DNA of 64,000 bases from Solidesulfovibrio sp. (lineage in GTDB: Bacteria; Desulfobacterota; Desulfovibrionia; Desulfovibrionales; Desulfovibrionaceae), in the NCBI RefSeq assembly GCF_029978005.1, contig NZ_JARKOZ010000114.1:1-64000 (forward strand). Reading direction: 5' to 3'. Under the pieces are notes generated by a model. The model had not been told where the DNA came from, made no database searches, and saw nothing but the letters and a program-made list of their open reading frames with translations. The position numbers were made by a program, and so were the translations under genes. Below are positions 55,425-63,897 of this stretch, piece after piece. Position 1 is the stretch's first letter, and every line of letters begins with the position of its first letter.

Positions 55425-56156
55425 TCAGGCATGCTTGCGGTGGCGCAGGCGGAAGATCTGGCACAGCTTGCGTTCGGGCTCGCCGTCGGCGGGGTTGGAC
55501 TCCTTGTAGCCCACCACGCGTTCGGCGATGTGGAATTCCTTTTCGGCCAGGGCCATAAAGCGGCCGGCCTGGCGGCTGTAGTCCTTGACCAGCACGGCCT
55601 CGGCGGCCGGGTCCAGGGAGAGGTGGGCGACGAGGAATTTGGAAAGGCCCCGGTAGAGGTCCTGGAGGTAGAGGACCTCGGCCCCGAGGACGACGTCGAA
55701 GCGCCGCTCCAGCCGGTCGGCGGAAAAGTCGGCCCGGGCCACGTCGGCCCGGTCGGCCAGGCCGTTTTGCAGGATGTTGATCCTGGAAAAAAGCAGGGCG
55801 TCGGGATGGATGTCGGTGAGCAGGACGCGAAAGCCGCGCCGGGCCGCGAACAGGCCGCACACGCCCACGCCCGCGCCGAGTTCCAGCAGGCTGCGGTCCT
55901 CGCCCGGGCCGAGGTGGGGCAGGAAATGGGCGAGCAGCATGGCGGCGGGCCAGATCTTGGCCCAGTAGGGCAGTTCGATGGGCCCCTGGCCGGCGGTCTG
56001 GACCAGACGGTCGATGAGGGCCTCGATGTCGGCGATCTGAAGGATTTCGAGGGATTCGCCGGCCACGGCCACGGGTTCGAAGCGGACGTCGTAGCGGCTC
56101 CTGGCGAAATCGAGCAGCTCGTCCAGGGGGGCGTCGAGGGAAATGGTGCGGCTCAC
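55425..56156 (-). CDS. Class I SAM-dependent methyltransferase (protein lysine methyltransferase-like)
   Basis: The 243-residue protein has the nucleotide-binding motif LLELGAGVGVCGLFAA, the acidic loop LTDIHPDAL and a VVLGAEVLYLQD segment. ELPYWAKIWPAAMLLAHFL before motif I is typical of the METTL/lysine methyltransferase group. It begins at GTG 56156 with GGGAG upstream. It is the first gene of a minus-strand set with the YcaO gene (112 bp apart). Confidence 0.85.
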   Translation of the reverse strand: MSRTISLDAPLDELLDFARSRYDVRFEPVAVAGESLEILQIADIEALIDRLVQTAGQGPIELPYWAKIWPAAMLLAHFLPHLGPGEDRSLLELGAGVGVCGLFAARRGFRVLLTDIHPDALLFSRINILQNGLADRADVARADFSADRLERRFDVVLGAEVLYLQDLYRGLSKFLVAHLSLDPAAEAVLVKDYSRQAGRFMALAEKEFHIAERVVGYKESNPADGEPERKLCQIFRLRHRKHA

Positions 56157-56213
56157 GATTGGCTCCCGTTTTGGTAGACAAAGGCGGCATATCGCAGATC
56201 CGGCGCGCAGGCA

Positions 56214-56243
56214 AAGAAAAAGGCCGGCTTTGGGGCCGGCCTT
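56214..56243 (-). terminator. Terminator after tRNA-Gly
   Basis: AGGCCGGC (56221-56228) pairs with GCCGGCCT (56235-56242). On the minus strand the stem is followed by TTTTCTTT. It lies about 12 bases past tRNA-Gly. Confidence 0.85.
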
Positions 56244-56253
56244 GGATTTTCGG

Positions 56254-56328
<75 letters not shown>

Positions 56329-56341
56329 TCAGGATCGGCTG

Positions 56342-56416
<75 letters not shown>

Positions 56417-56433
56417 TCGTTCAAAGACCAACT

Positions 56434-56462
56434 TATCTACTTGCGTCCGGCCCGGTTGTCAA
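56434..56462 (-). promoter_or_regulatory. Promoter of the tRNA-Cys/tRNA-Gly operon
   Basis: On the minus strand TTGACA (56462-56457), a 17-bp spacer and TAGATA (56439-56434), preceded by AAAAAAATCGA. The layout copies the tRNA-Val/Asp promoter at 9698-9726. Confidence 0.75.
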
Positions 56463-56879
56463 TCGATTTTTTTCAACTTTTCCGCGCGGTCCGGAGCGGC
56501 GGGGCGGCCGCCGTTGCCGAGGCGCATTTCTGCCAAATCCGGGACCAGCCGTCAACAAGGAATTTGCCGCGAAAGGATATTTTCTTGTAATATGCAGAAA
56601 TTAAAAACATTTATTGTGAAAAATTGCCCGGAAAGCGCCCGGGCCGTCCCACGGCAGCGCCGGCGGTGCGAAAAAAAGCGCTCCGGCCGCCGCCAAGTCC
56701 GGTGACATGGAACCCGCCGCTCCGACGAGGCACGGCCGGGGCGGCGCGGGAGGCCCGGCCGAGGGATGGGGCCCGGCCGCCCCCCCGGCCTGGCAGGGCC
56801 GGGCGTTGACATTTTCCCCGCCCGCCCGGACAAGGCGGCCAGGGGCGAGTCCCCCGAATCCGCGCCAGGACGTTCCGTC
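56463..56879. other. Intergenic region without a recognisable gene
   Basis: An AT-rich patch (56575-56625) lies between the tRNA promoter and the WYL regulator. It may hold the latter's promoter. The rest is GC-rich with no supported reading frame, repeat or RNA. Confidence 0.5.
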
Positions 56880-57839
56880 ATGAACCGCATCGACCGCCTC
56901 GTCGGGCTCATCCTGTACCTGCAGTCGCGCCGGGTGGCCACGGCCGAGGCCATGGCCGAGCATTTCGGCCGCAGCGTGCGCACCATCTACCGCGACCTGC
57001 ATGCGCTCGGCGAATGCGGCGTGCCCATCGCGGCCGAGGCCGGGGTGGGCTACCGCCTGCTGCGCGGCTACCACCTGCCGCCGGTCAATTTCAGCGAGCA
57101 GGAGGCCTGCGCCCTGGCCACCAGCGCCGTGTTCGCCGGGCGCTCGGGCGACGCGGACCTGCGCCGGAACATCGACTCGGCCCTGGCCAAGATCCGGGCC
57201 GTGCTGCCCGGGCCCGAGCGCGACCGCAGCCTGCGCCTGGAGCAGGGCCTCGGCACGGCCGCCCAGCCGGCCCCGCCCGGCCCCGTGGCCCTGTCCCTGG
57301 TGCAGCGGGCCCTGGTCCGCTGCCGGGCGCTGCGCTTCTCCTACCAGGGCTACGGCAAGGACGCGCCCGAGGAGCGCACGGTGGAGCCCCTGGGCCTGGT
57401 TTATTACTGCGACCGCTGGCACCTGATCGCCTGGTGCCGCCTGCGCCGCGCCTACCGGGACTTCCGGGTGGACCGCCTGGCCGCGCCGGAGATGCTCGCC
57501 GAGTCCTTCGCCCCGCACCAGGATTTCTCCCTGGCCGCCTTTCTCAAGGAGGCCATGCCCGAGCCCGGGCTGCGGGCCGAGGTCTTCTTCGACGCAGCAA
57601 GCGTCGACCGGGCCAGGCGGGAATGGTGGCCGGGCCTGGCCGCCGAGGCCCCGGCCGCGGGCGGCGCGGTCCTGACCCTGCGCGCCGTCTCCTGGCCGCA
57701 TCTGGCCGCCTGGCTCCTGTCCTTCGGCCGGGGGGCCAGGGTCCTGTCCCCGCCGACCCTGGCCCCCCTCGTCGTGGAGCTGGCCCTGGAGGCGGCCCGG
57801 CACCACGCCGGCGACGCCGCGCCTTCCGGCCCGGCCTGA
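56880..57839 (+). CDS. YafY-type HTH-WYL transcriptional regulator
   Basis: The 319-residue protein has an N-terminal HTH (about 5-60: LQSRRVATAEAMAEHFGRSVRTIYRDLHAL) and a central WYL domain (EPLGLVYYCDRWHLIAWCRLRRAYRDFRVDRL) that binds a ligand, often nucleic acid or a nucleotide. A WCX-like C-terminus follows. It is convergent with an MDR-family reductase and may control it and the NTF2-like gene beyond. Confidence 0.9.
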   Translation: MNRIDRLVGLILYLQSRRVATAEAMAEHFGRSVRTIYRDLHALGECGVPIAAEAGVGYRLLRGYHLPPVNFSEQEACALATSAVFAGRSGDADLRRNIDSALAKIRAVLPGPERDRSLRLEQGLGTAAQPAPPGPVALSLVQRALVRCRALRFSYQGYGKDAPEERTVEPLGLVYYCDRWHLIAWCRLRRAYRDFRVDRLAAPEMLAESFAPHQDFSLAAFLKEAMPEPGLRAEVFFDAASVDRARREWWPGLAAEAPAAGGAVLTLRAVSWPHLAAWLLSFGRGARVLSPPTLAPLVVELALEAARHHAGDAAPSGPA

Positions 57840-57845
57840 CGCCGG

Positions 57846-58817
57846 TCAGACGGCCAGCACGAGCTTGCCCGCGACCTCCCCCCGGACCATGCGCTCGAAG
57901 GCCCCGCGCGCCTGGTCCAGGGGGACCACGGCGTCGATCTCCGGCCGGATGCCGTGGCCGACCACGAAGTCCATGAGGCGGCGCATCTCCTCCAACGTGC
58001 CCATGATGGAGCCGACCACCGAAACCTGGTTCACGATCAGCGGCAGCAGGTCCAGGGGCACGTGCTGCCCGGCGGTCACGCCGGTGACCACGAGGACGCC
58101 GCCCCGGGCCAGGCTGCGCAGGCTGTGGCCGAAGGTGGCCGCGCCCACGTTGTCGCACACGGCGTCGGCCTTGCCCGGGGTCGGCGCGCCGTCGGGCAGG
58201 ACCACGTGCGCGCCCAGGCGTTCGGCCATCTCCAGCCCCCGGCGGCTGCGACTGGTGGCCCAGACGGTGAGCCCGGCGGCCCGGCCGAGCTGGATCAGCG
58301 CCGTGGACATGCCGCCGGTCGCGCCCTGGACGAGCACGGTCTGGCCCGGCTTGAGCCTGGCCCTGGTGAAAAGCGACCGGTAGGCCGTGAGCCAGGCCGT
58401 GCCGAGGACCGAGGCGTCCACGGCCGAAAGCCCGGGCGGCAGGGGGAGGACGTTTTCGCGCGGCACGGCCACGTACTCGGCGAAGGTCCCCTGGACCTTT
58501 TCGCTCAGCACATGCCAGTCCGGGGCCAGGGTCTCGTCGCCGCGCCGGCCCGGCCCGGTGACGAGCGGGTAGAGGACGACCTCGGTCCCGTCGTCGAGCC
58601 TGCCCACGCCGTCGTTGCCGAGGATCATGGGAAAGGGGATGGGCGTGGGGTGGCCGGTGACGCCGCGCAGGGTGAAGACGTCGTGGCGATTGAGGCTGGC
58701 GTGGCTGACGGCGACGCGCGTCCAGCCCGGCGGGATCTCCGGCTCGGGCCGCTGGCCCAGGCGCAAGGCCTCCAACGGGGCGTCGGGATTGGGCGTTTCC
58801 ACATAGACTGCGAACAT
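57846..58817 (-). CDS. MDR-family zinc-type alcohol dehydrogenase / quinone reductase
   Basis: The 323-residue protein has the GroES-like domain (SHASLNRHDVFTLRG, PMILGNDGVG) and the NAD(P)-binding VLVQGATGGMSTALIQLGRAAG. Residues such as the GNDGVG motif fit quinone or enone reductases. No structural-zinc cysteine quartet is visible. The substrate is unknown. AGGAG precedes the ATG at 58817. It is divergent from the NTF2-like gene. Confidence 0.85.
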   Translation of the reverse strand: MFAVYVETPNPDAPLEALRLGQRPEPEIPPGWTRVAVSHASLNRHDVFTLRGVTGHPTPIPFPMILGNDGVGRLDDGTEVVLYPLVTGPGRRGDETLAPDWHVLSEKVQGTFAEYVAVPRENVLPLPPGLSAVDASVLGTAWLTAYRSLFTRARLKPGQTVLVQGATGGMSTALIQLGRAAGLTVWATSRSRRGLEMAERLGAHVVLPDGAPTPGKADAVCDNVGAATFGHSLRSLARGGVLVVTGVTAGQHVPLDLLPLIVNQVSVVGSIMGTLEEMRRLMDFVVGHGIRPEIDAVVPLDQARGAFERMVRGEVAGKLVLAV

Positions 58818-58866
58818 GGCGGGCTCTCCTTGCATCGGCTTGGGTTTTCCCGGGAAAGTGGCACGC

Positions 58867-58950
58867 CGCGCTGACAGCCCCATGGCAGCAGTCTTTTGCG
58901 GCCGGACGTCCTGGGCGAAGAAGGACTCCTGCCATGGGGCTGTCAGCGCG
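58867..58950. repeat. Perfect 22-bp inverted repeat with 40-bp interior
   Basis: Arms at 58867-58888 and 58929-58950 are exact reverse complements. They include CTGACAGCCCCATGGCAG. The interior is itself partly self-complementary (AGTCTTTT near the left, AGAAGGACT near the right). It occupies most of the promoter region between the divergent MDR and NTF2-like genes. No target-site duplication is seen. Confidence 0.9.
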
Positions 58951-59017
58951 CCCCGGCTAGGTTGGGCCGCGTCCGCAACGGCGGGCGACGCAATCGCAAA
59001 CGCCAAGGAGGCGCGAA

Positions 59018-59350
59018 ATGGACACGAACATGCTCCCCAAGCCGGTGGCGGACTATCTCGCCGCGGCCAACGCCCACGACCCCGAGGCCGTGGCCGCCTG
59101 CTTCACGGCCCGGGCTGTGGTCGCGGACGAGAACCGCGAACACGTCGGCCGAGCCGCCATCCGCGACTGGATCGCCGCGGCCGACGCGCAGTACGCGCCG
59201 ACCGTCGAGCCCCTGCGCGTCGAGGCCGACGGCCCGAACGTGGTGCTGTACGGCAAGGTGTCCGGCACGTTCCCGGGCAGCCCGGCGACCCTGCGCTTCG
59301 CCTTCGTCCTGGAAGGGGAAAAGATCGCGCGGCTGACGATCACGGAATAA
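59018..59350 (+). CDS. NTF2-like / SnoaL-type protein
   Basis: The 110-residue protein has the cone-shaped NTF2-fold pattern: VADYLAAANAHDPEAVAACFTARAVVADENREHVGRAAIRDWIAA and a C-terminal strand set. Such proteins are small-molecule enzymes or binding domains. AAGGAGG precedes the ATG at 59018. Its position, divergent from an MDR reductase, suggests both act on the same compound. Confidence 0.85.
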   Translation: MDTNMLPKPVADYLAAANAHDPEAVAACFTARAVVADENREHVGRAAIRDWIAAADAQYAPTVEPLRVEADGPNVVLYGKVSGTFPGSPATLRFAFVLEGEKIARLTITE

Positions 59351-59374
59351 CCCGGTCCGCACCGTCGGAACAAC

Positions 59375-59408
59375 AAAAAGCGCCCCCGGCCGCGAGGGCC
59401 GGGGGCGC
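59375..59408 (-). terminator. Terminator after hsp20
   Basis: A 12-bp GC stem (59380-59391 with 59397-59408). On the minus strand it is followed by TTTTT (A run at 59375-59379). It lies 24 bp past the hsp20 stop and also follows the convergent NTF2-like gene. Confidence 0.85.
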
Positions 59409-59431
59409 GCAAAGGGGCGTTTCGCCGGGGG

Positions 59432-59887
59432 CTAGGTCTCGATGGCGATCTTCTTGGCGGCGCTTTCCACGTCGCGCGGCAGGGTGACGATGAGCACGCC
59501 CTTTTCGAAGCGGGCCTTGGCCTCGTCCTGACGGACCTTGCCCGGCAGGGGGATCAGCCGGGAGAAGGAGCCGTAGGACCGCTCGATGCGATGGTAGTCG
59601 TCCTTCTTCTCCTCGTCGGCGAACTTCTTCTCGCCGCGAAGGAGCAGGGCGTCGTCTTCCACGCTGAGCTCCACGTCGGCCGGTTCCAGGCCCGGCAGCT
59701 CGGCCTTGACCGTAACCACGCCGTCGGCCTCGCTCACGTCCACGGCCGGATAACCGGCCTCCTTGAAGAAGGCGGGCAGGGAGCCGAACGGTTCGCGCCA
59801 GAAATCCTCCATCAGGTCGGCCATGCTCATCGGCCGACCGGCAGCCGCGGACTTTTCCCGCAGCCGCGGCAAAAGACTCTTGAACAT
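59432..59887 (-). CDS. Small heat-shock protein, Hsp20 family
   Basis: The 151-residue protein has the alpha-crystallin domain (about 45-140: YPAVDVSEADGVVTVKAELPGL ... SVEDDALLLRGEKK ... RSYGSFSRLIPLP) and a C-terminal IVTLPR strand. It holds unfolding proteins for refolding. GGGAGG precedes the ATG at 59887. It is monocistronic. Confidence 0.95.
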   Translation of the reverse strand: MFKSLLPRLREKSAAAGRPMSMADLMEDFWREPFGSLPAFFKEAGYPAVDVSEADGVVTVKAELPGLEPADVELSVEDDALLLRGEKKFADEEKKDDYHRIERSYGSFSRLIPLPGKVRQDEAKARFEKGVLIVTLPRDVESAAKKIAIET

Positions 59888-59971
59888 AATCCAACCTCCC
59901 TGAAAGGCTGTTTGATTATGCATCAAGAATGCGCACGAATCCGGTCTTGTCAAGGCCTGGCGGGCCGGCGG

Positions 59972-61591
59972 TCAGTTTGCCTCGTGCAGGCTCAGGGCGT
60001 CGAGATGCTCCAGTTGCTCGCGGCGGTCGAACCATTTGTAGGTGAATTTCACGTCGTTGCCGAGGATGCTGCCCTGGCTCGCCATGGAGAGGCGGCTTCG
60101 CGCCGACGTGCCGGAGCCCTGGCGGTGCACGCAGCTCACTGTGCCGCAATAGAAGACTTTCCATCCGGCCAGGCACAGTTGCAGGTCGTGGTCCGTGTCG
60201 TCGATCTGGGAGGGCGAATAGCGGATGTCGAAGGCCGGGGCGTCGGCGAGCGACGCCGTGCGCAGGAGGTGCTGGCAGCCCATGACCACCCGCGTTTCCC
60301 GGATCACGTCGTAAAGCCCGATGTCGTACTGCTGGTAGGGCGTGGGCAGGCTCACCCGGATGGCCTCGGGGTGGGCCAGGGAGACGTGGCGGTAGAGGTA
60401 CTGGAGCAGGGGGAAGCGGCCCGGGAAGACGACCTTGCAGCCCACGTTGCCGATGCGCGGGTCGCTCTCGGCCACGGTCAGCATGTGGGCCAGCCAGTCG
60501 GGCTGGACGTAGACGTCGTCGTCGAGGAAGGCGACGAACTCGCTTTCCCGGGTGGCCGGCTGGGCCAGCAGCCAGTTGCGGGCCGCGGGCGCGCCCACGT
60601 TGACAGGGAGGCTTATGATCTCCACCTCGTTTTCCGGAAAAAGCTCCCGGGCCCGGCCGGCCACGGCCAGGCTGTCGTCGGTGCAGCCGTTTAAGAGGAT
60701 CTTGAGGCGGGCCGGGCCGATGTCGCTGCCGCGCAGGCTCTCCAGGGTCTCGCCCAGGATGGCGGCCTTGTTGAAGCTGTAAAGGTAGACGCTCACGCGC
60801 TTGTCGGCGACGAGGGCGCGGTCGGGCCGGAAGGGGGCGGCCAGCTCCCGGCGGCGCAGGGCGAAGGGCCGCTGGCGCGGGTCCAGGGCGATGGCCTTGT
60901 CGTAGAGCGCCAGGGCCGTTTCCGTGTCGCCCCGCCAGCGGTGCATCTCGGCCGCCCGGGCCAGGGTGAAGGGGTCGTCGGCCAGGGGCGCGACGTCCTG
61001 CCACAGGGCGAAGGCCGCTTCCATGTCGCCGAGGCCGGCGGCGTGGTTGAACAGGCGCTTGTTCCACAGCGGCGAGAGCACCTTGGGGCAGCGGAAGCCG
61101 GCGAAGGCCTGGCTCGGCGGGCTGCCCTCGAAAAAATCCAGGTTGAGCAGCAGGTCGGCGTAGCGCACGGCCATGGGGTGGCGGGCCAGCACCTTCTCGC
61201 AGATGGTCCGGATGTCGTCGCCCTGGAACTTGAACGAGGACTTGCGCAGCTGCTCGAAGACGTCCTGCTCGACGTGGGTCCCCTCCAGCACCTTGAGAAG
61301 GCCCTGCGCGCCCGGGGCGATGCCGGAACTGAGCCCGAGCCCCAGGATGGACGGATCGAAGTTGGCCAGGTGCACGGCCGAGCGGATGGCGTGCTCCAGA
61401 AGCGCGCGCGGCTCGTCGGGCAGGTCCGGGACGTTGGCGTCGAGCACGCGGTTGACGAAGCACACCGCCATGGGGAGGTCGATCTGGAAGGCGTCGAGAT
61501 AGTTGCGGTAGTAGCGGCAGGCCTTTTCCAGGGGCAGGGCTTCCAGTTCCCCGGTGATGCCGGCGAGTTTTTCCGATGCCTCTTGGGCCAT
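59972..61591 (-). CDS. Family 2 glycosyltransferase with N-terminal helical extension
   Basis: The 539-residue protein has a helical first half (about 1-260, TPR-like near DPFTLARAAEMHRWRGDTETALALYDKAIALDP) and a GT2 domain (about 265-539) with VSVYLYSFNKAAILGETLESL, VGAPAARNWLL and FLDDDVYV, the DxD site. The acceptor may be a protein bound by the helical region. GGAGG lies six bases before the ATG at 61591. It stands alone on this strand. Confidence 0.85.
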   Translation of the reverse strand: MAQEASEKLAGITGELEALPLEKACRYYRNYLDAFQIDLPMAVCFVNRVLDANVPDLPDEPRALLEHAIRSAVHLANFDPSILGLGLSSGIAPGAQGLLKVLEGTHVEQDVFEQLRKSSFKFQGDDIRTICEKVLARHPMAVRYADLLLNLDFFEGSPPSQAFAGFRCPKVLSPLWNKRLFNHAAGLGDMEAAFALWQDVAPLADDPFTLARAAEMHRWRGDTETALALYDKAIALDPRQRPFALRRRELAAPFRPDRALVADKRVSVYLYSFNKAAILGETLESLRGSDIGPARLKILLNGCTDDSLAVAGRARELFPENEVEIISLPVNVGAPAARNWLLAQPATRESEFVAFLDDDVYVQPDWLAHMLTVAESDPRIGNVGCKVVFPGRFPLLQYLYRHVSLAHPEAIRVSLPTPYQQYDIGLYDVIRETRVVMGCQHLLRTASLADAPAFDIRYSPSQIDDTDHDLQLCLAGWKVFYCGTVSCVHRQGSGTSARSRLSMASQGSILGNDVKFTYKWFDRREQLEHLDALSLHEAN

Positions 61592-61705
61592 GCGGGACCT
61601 CCGTGTCGGTGCGTTCTCGGACGTCAGCGGCGCGGCGCGGCTCGGACGGCGCGGCCAAACGTGCCGGTCGCCGACGAAATGCAAGTATGGTTCCAGAAAG
61701 GCGGA

Positions 61706-62809
61706 TCAGGGCTGCCGCTTGCCGGAGACGAGCTCCAGGAGCTTCCAGCCCTCGTCGGAGAAGTCCCCTTCGGTGTCGGAAAGAAAAACCACCGCGGCCC
61801 CGTCCTCGGGAGACAGGAGCACCAGGGCGAAGTAGCCGCCCGAACGGCCGGCGTGGAGCACGTATTCCTTGCCGGCGAAGTTCATGACGTTCCAGAAAAG
61901 GCCGATGTAGAGCGTGGGAATGGAGGAGACGTGCTTGCGCGGCAGTTGGGCGAGCTTCATGGCCGGCAGCTGGGGCGTGGGCACGATGCCCAGGTTGGCC
62001 GCCGCGTAGGCGAGCAGGTCCTCGGCCGTGGAGCGGAAGGCCCCGGCCCCTTCGAGGCCCGTCACGTCCCAGTTGGGCGTCACGTTGCCGTCGGCGGCGT
62101 GGCCCCGGGTCATGCGCGCGGCCTGGTCCGGGGTCAGGGCGATGGTCGTGTCGCGCATGAAAAGGGGCGCGCAAAGCCGCGTCTTGACGAGCGTCTCGTA
62201 GTCCGTGTCCCACAGCCGGGCCAGGATCAGGCCGGCCACGCCGGCGGCGGTGTTGCTGTAGTAGAAGTCCTGGCCGATGGGCGCGATGGGCTTGGCCGTG
62301 CGCAGGTAGTCCAGGAGCATGGCCGTGGAATAGCCGGCCATGGGGTTTCGCGGGTCGGTGGAGGGCAGGTTGGCGGGCGTTTCGGGCAGGCCCGAGGTGT
62401 GGGTGGCCAGGTCGAGCAGGCTCACCCAGAACAGCGGCGAATCCTTGGCGATGACCCCCTGGGGCAGGTAGAGGCGCATGGGGTCGGTGACGCGCAGCCG
62501 GCCTTCCATGACGGCCTGGGCCAGCATCTGGCCGGTGAAGGTCTTGGTGATGGAGCCGATCTCGAACAGGGTGCGCCCGTCGGGCGGGGCGGAGTCGCGG
62601 CCTTCGCCGAAGTGGCCGAAGCCGTAGGTCGCCCGGCCGGACGCGTTCACGAAGCCGACGACCAGGCCGTGGACCCGGCCGGATTGCGTCAGTTTTCCGA
62701 CGAGTTGCGCCGTGGCCCGGGCGTTCGGCAGCGTCTCGGGTTTCCCGGCCGCCCGGGCGGCTGCGGGCAGGAGGGTCAGGACGAGCAGGGCGGGGAGAAA
62801 AAGGCGCAT
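61706..62809 (-). CDS. Exported class-C beta-lactamase-like serine hydrolase
   Basis: The 367-residue protein has a signal peptide (MRLFLPALLVLTLLPAAARA). The active-site S86-I-T-K89 lies in FEIGSITKTFTG, the Tyr motif is YYSNTA, and HAGRSGG is the third motif. The family includes penicillin-binding proteins, esterases and AmpC, so the substrate is open. It starts 14 bp after the YbgA-like gene and is likely co-transcribed with it. Confidence 0.88.
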   Translation of the reverse strand: MRLFLPALLVLTLLPAAARAAGKPETLPNARATAQLVGKLTQSGRVHGLVVGFVNASGRATYGFGHFGEGRDSAPPDGRTLFEIGSITKTFTGQMLAQAVMEGRLRVTDPMRLYLPQGVIAKDSPLFWVSLLDLATHTSGLPETPANLPSTDPRNPMAGYSTAMLLDYLRTAKPIAPIGQDFYYSNTAAGVAGLILARLWDTDYETLVKTRLCAPLFMRDTTIALTPDQAARMTRGHAADGNVTPNWDVTGLEGAGAFRSTAEDLLAYAAANLGIVPTPQLPAMKLAQLPRKHVSSIPTLYIGLFWNVMNFAGKEYVLHAGRSGGYFALVLLSPEDGAAVVFLSDTEGDFSDEGWKLLELVSGKRQP

Positions 62810-62823
62810 GGCGTGTTCCCGGG

Positions 62824-63783
62824 CTAGACGTGGTTTCGCAGCTTGAGTTCGACGGGATGGGGATGCAGGTAGTACTGGGACAGGAGATAGTCCACCCGGA
62901 ACTTGCGGGCGTAGTGGGCGCATAGGGTCGCGGGCACGACCAGCGGCGTCAGTCCGGTGCGGTAGGCATGAATGATGTCGCGCAGTTCCGCCTTGTCCTC
63001 GGCGTCGATATGCTTTTTGAAATAGCCGGCGACGTGCTCCAGCACGTTGGCGTGCTTGGCCGGGGTGGCGGGCAGGGCCAGGGCGCGCATGAGCACGGTC
63101 TCGTAGGACCGTTGCAGGCCGTCGGCGGGCCAGTTCTTGGCCTCGGCCGCGAGCCGGCCGAGCTGGCGGGCCAGGTCCGGGCTGTGGGACATGAGCAGGA
63201 GCTTGTGGCTGGCGGTGAAGGCGACAAGCCGGGCGAGCAGGCTCGTGCGGCCGTCGCCGGCCAGGGCCGCGCGCCAGCGGTTAAGCGTGAAGATGCGCTC
63301 GATGAAGTTTTCCCGCAGCCGGGCGTCATGGAGTCGCCCCTCGTCCTCCACCGGAAGCAGGGGAAAGGCGTCCATGAAGGCCCGGGCGAAAAGCCCGACC
63401 CCGCGCTCGGCCGGGGAGCCTTTCTCGTTGTAGACCTTGACCCGGGTCATGCCGCTGGACGGGGACTTGGCCTTGAAGATGAAGCCGCGCAGGTCCTCGG
63501 CGGCCAGCTCCCGCACCCGCCGGGCCGCCCACGCCCGCATCCGGTCCGTGAGGTCCTGGCCCGTTTTTGTCGTGACCAGGCGCGGCGCGGCCGGGTCCCC
63601 GACCAGGCGCATGGGCTCGCGCGGCACGCCCAGGCCGCATTCCGCCTCCGGGCACACGGGCACGAACTCGAAAAATTTTCCCAGCGTCTCCACGACATAG
63701 GCGTCGCGCTTGTGGCCGCCGTCGTAGCGCACGGGCTCGCCCAGCAGGCAGGCGCTCACCCCCACGCGAATGGTTTCCCCCAT
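62824..63783 (-). CDS. YbgA-type DUF523-DUF1722 protein
   Basis: The 319-residue protein has DUF523 at its N-terminus (VGVSACLLGEPVRYDGGHKRDAYV, CPEAECGLGVPREPMRL, FIFKAKSPSSGM) and DUF1722 at its C-terminus (HANVLEHVAGYFKKHI ... AYRTGLTPLVVP), the YbgA arrangement. Conserved cysteines in the DUF523 part may bind a metal. The role is unsettled. GGGAGGA precedes the ATG at 63783. It leads the pair with the serine hydrolase. Confidence 0.92.
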   Translation of the reverse strand: MGETIRVGVSACLLGEPVRYDGGHKRDAYVVETLGKFFEFVPVCPEAECGLGVPREPMRLVGDPAAPRLVTTKTGQDLTDRMRAWAARRVRELAAEDLRGFIFKAKSPSSGMTRVKVYNEKGSPAERGVGLFARAFMDAFPLLPVEDEGRLHDARLRENFIERIFTLNRWRAALAGDGRTSLLARLVAFTASHKLLLMSHSPDLARQLGRLAAEAKNWPADGLQRSYETVLMRALALPATPAKHANVLEHVAGYFKKHIDAEDKAELRDIIHAYRTGLTPLVVPATLCAHYARKFRVDYLLSQYYLHPHPVELKLRNHV

Positions 63784-63828
63784 GGTTCCTCCCCACCTCT
63801 CCTGTCCGATCCAACCGCTCTCTCATTT

Positions 63829-63897
63829 TCCCCTTGGAGGGGGTCCGGGGGGCGCCATGGTTCCATGGCCCCCCGGCGGGCCCGGGGCAGCGCCCCG
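63829..63897. repeat. Dispersed intergenic double-hairpin repeat, family 2 (copy E)
   Basis: CCCCTTGGAGGGGGTCC leads into a long hairpin (63845-63876) and a second hairpin (63883-63897) followed by TTTT. In reverse it repeats the tail and second hairpin of copy B (40439-40516). It lies upstream of the YbgA-like gene near the right window edge. I see no gene in 63898-64000. Confidence 0.7.

Noticed and set aside
58867-58950. Rho-independent terminator
   Set aside because: The 40-bp interior and absence of a T run do not fit, and it lies in a divergent promoter region.
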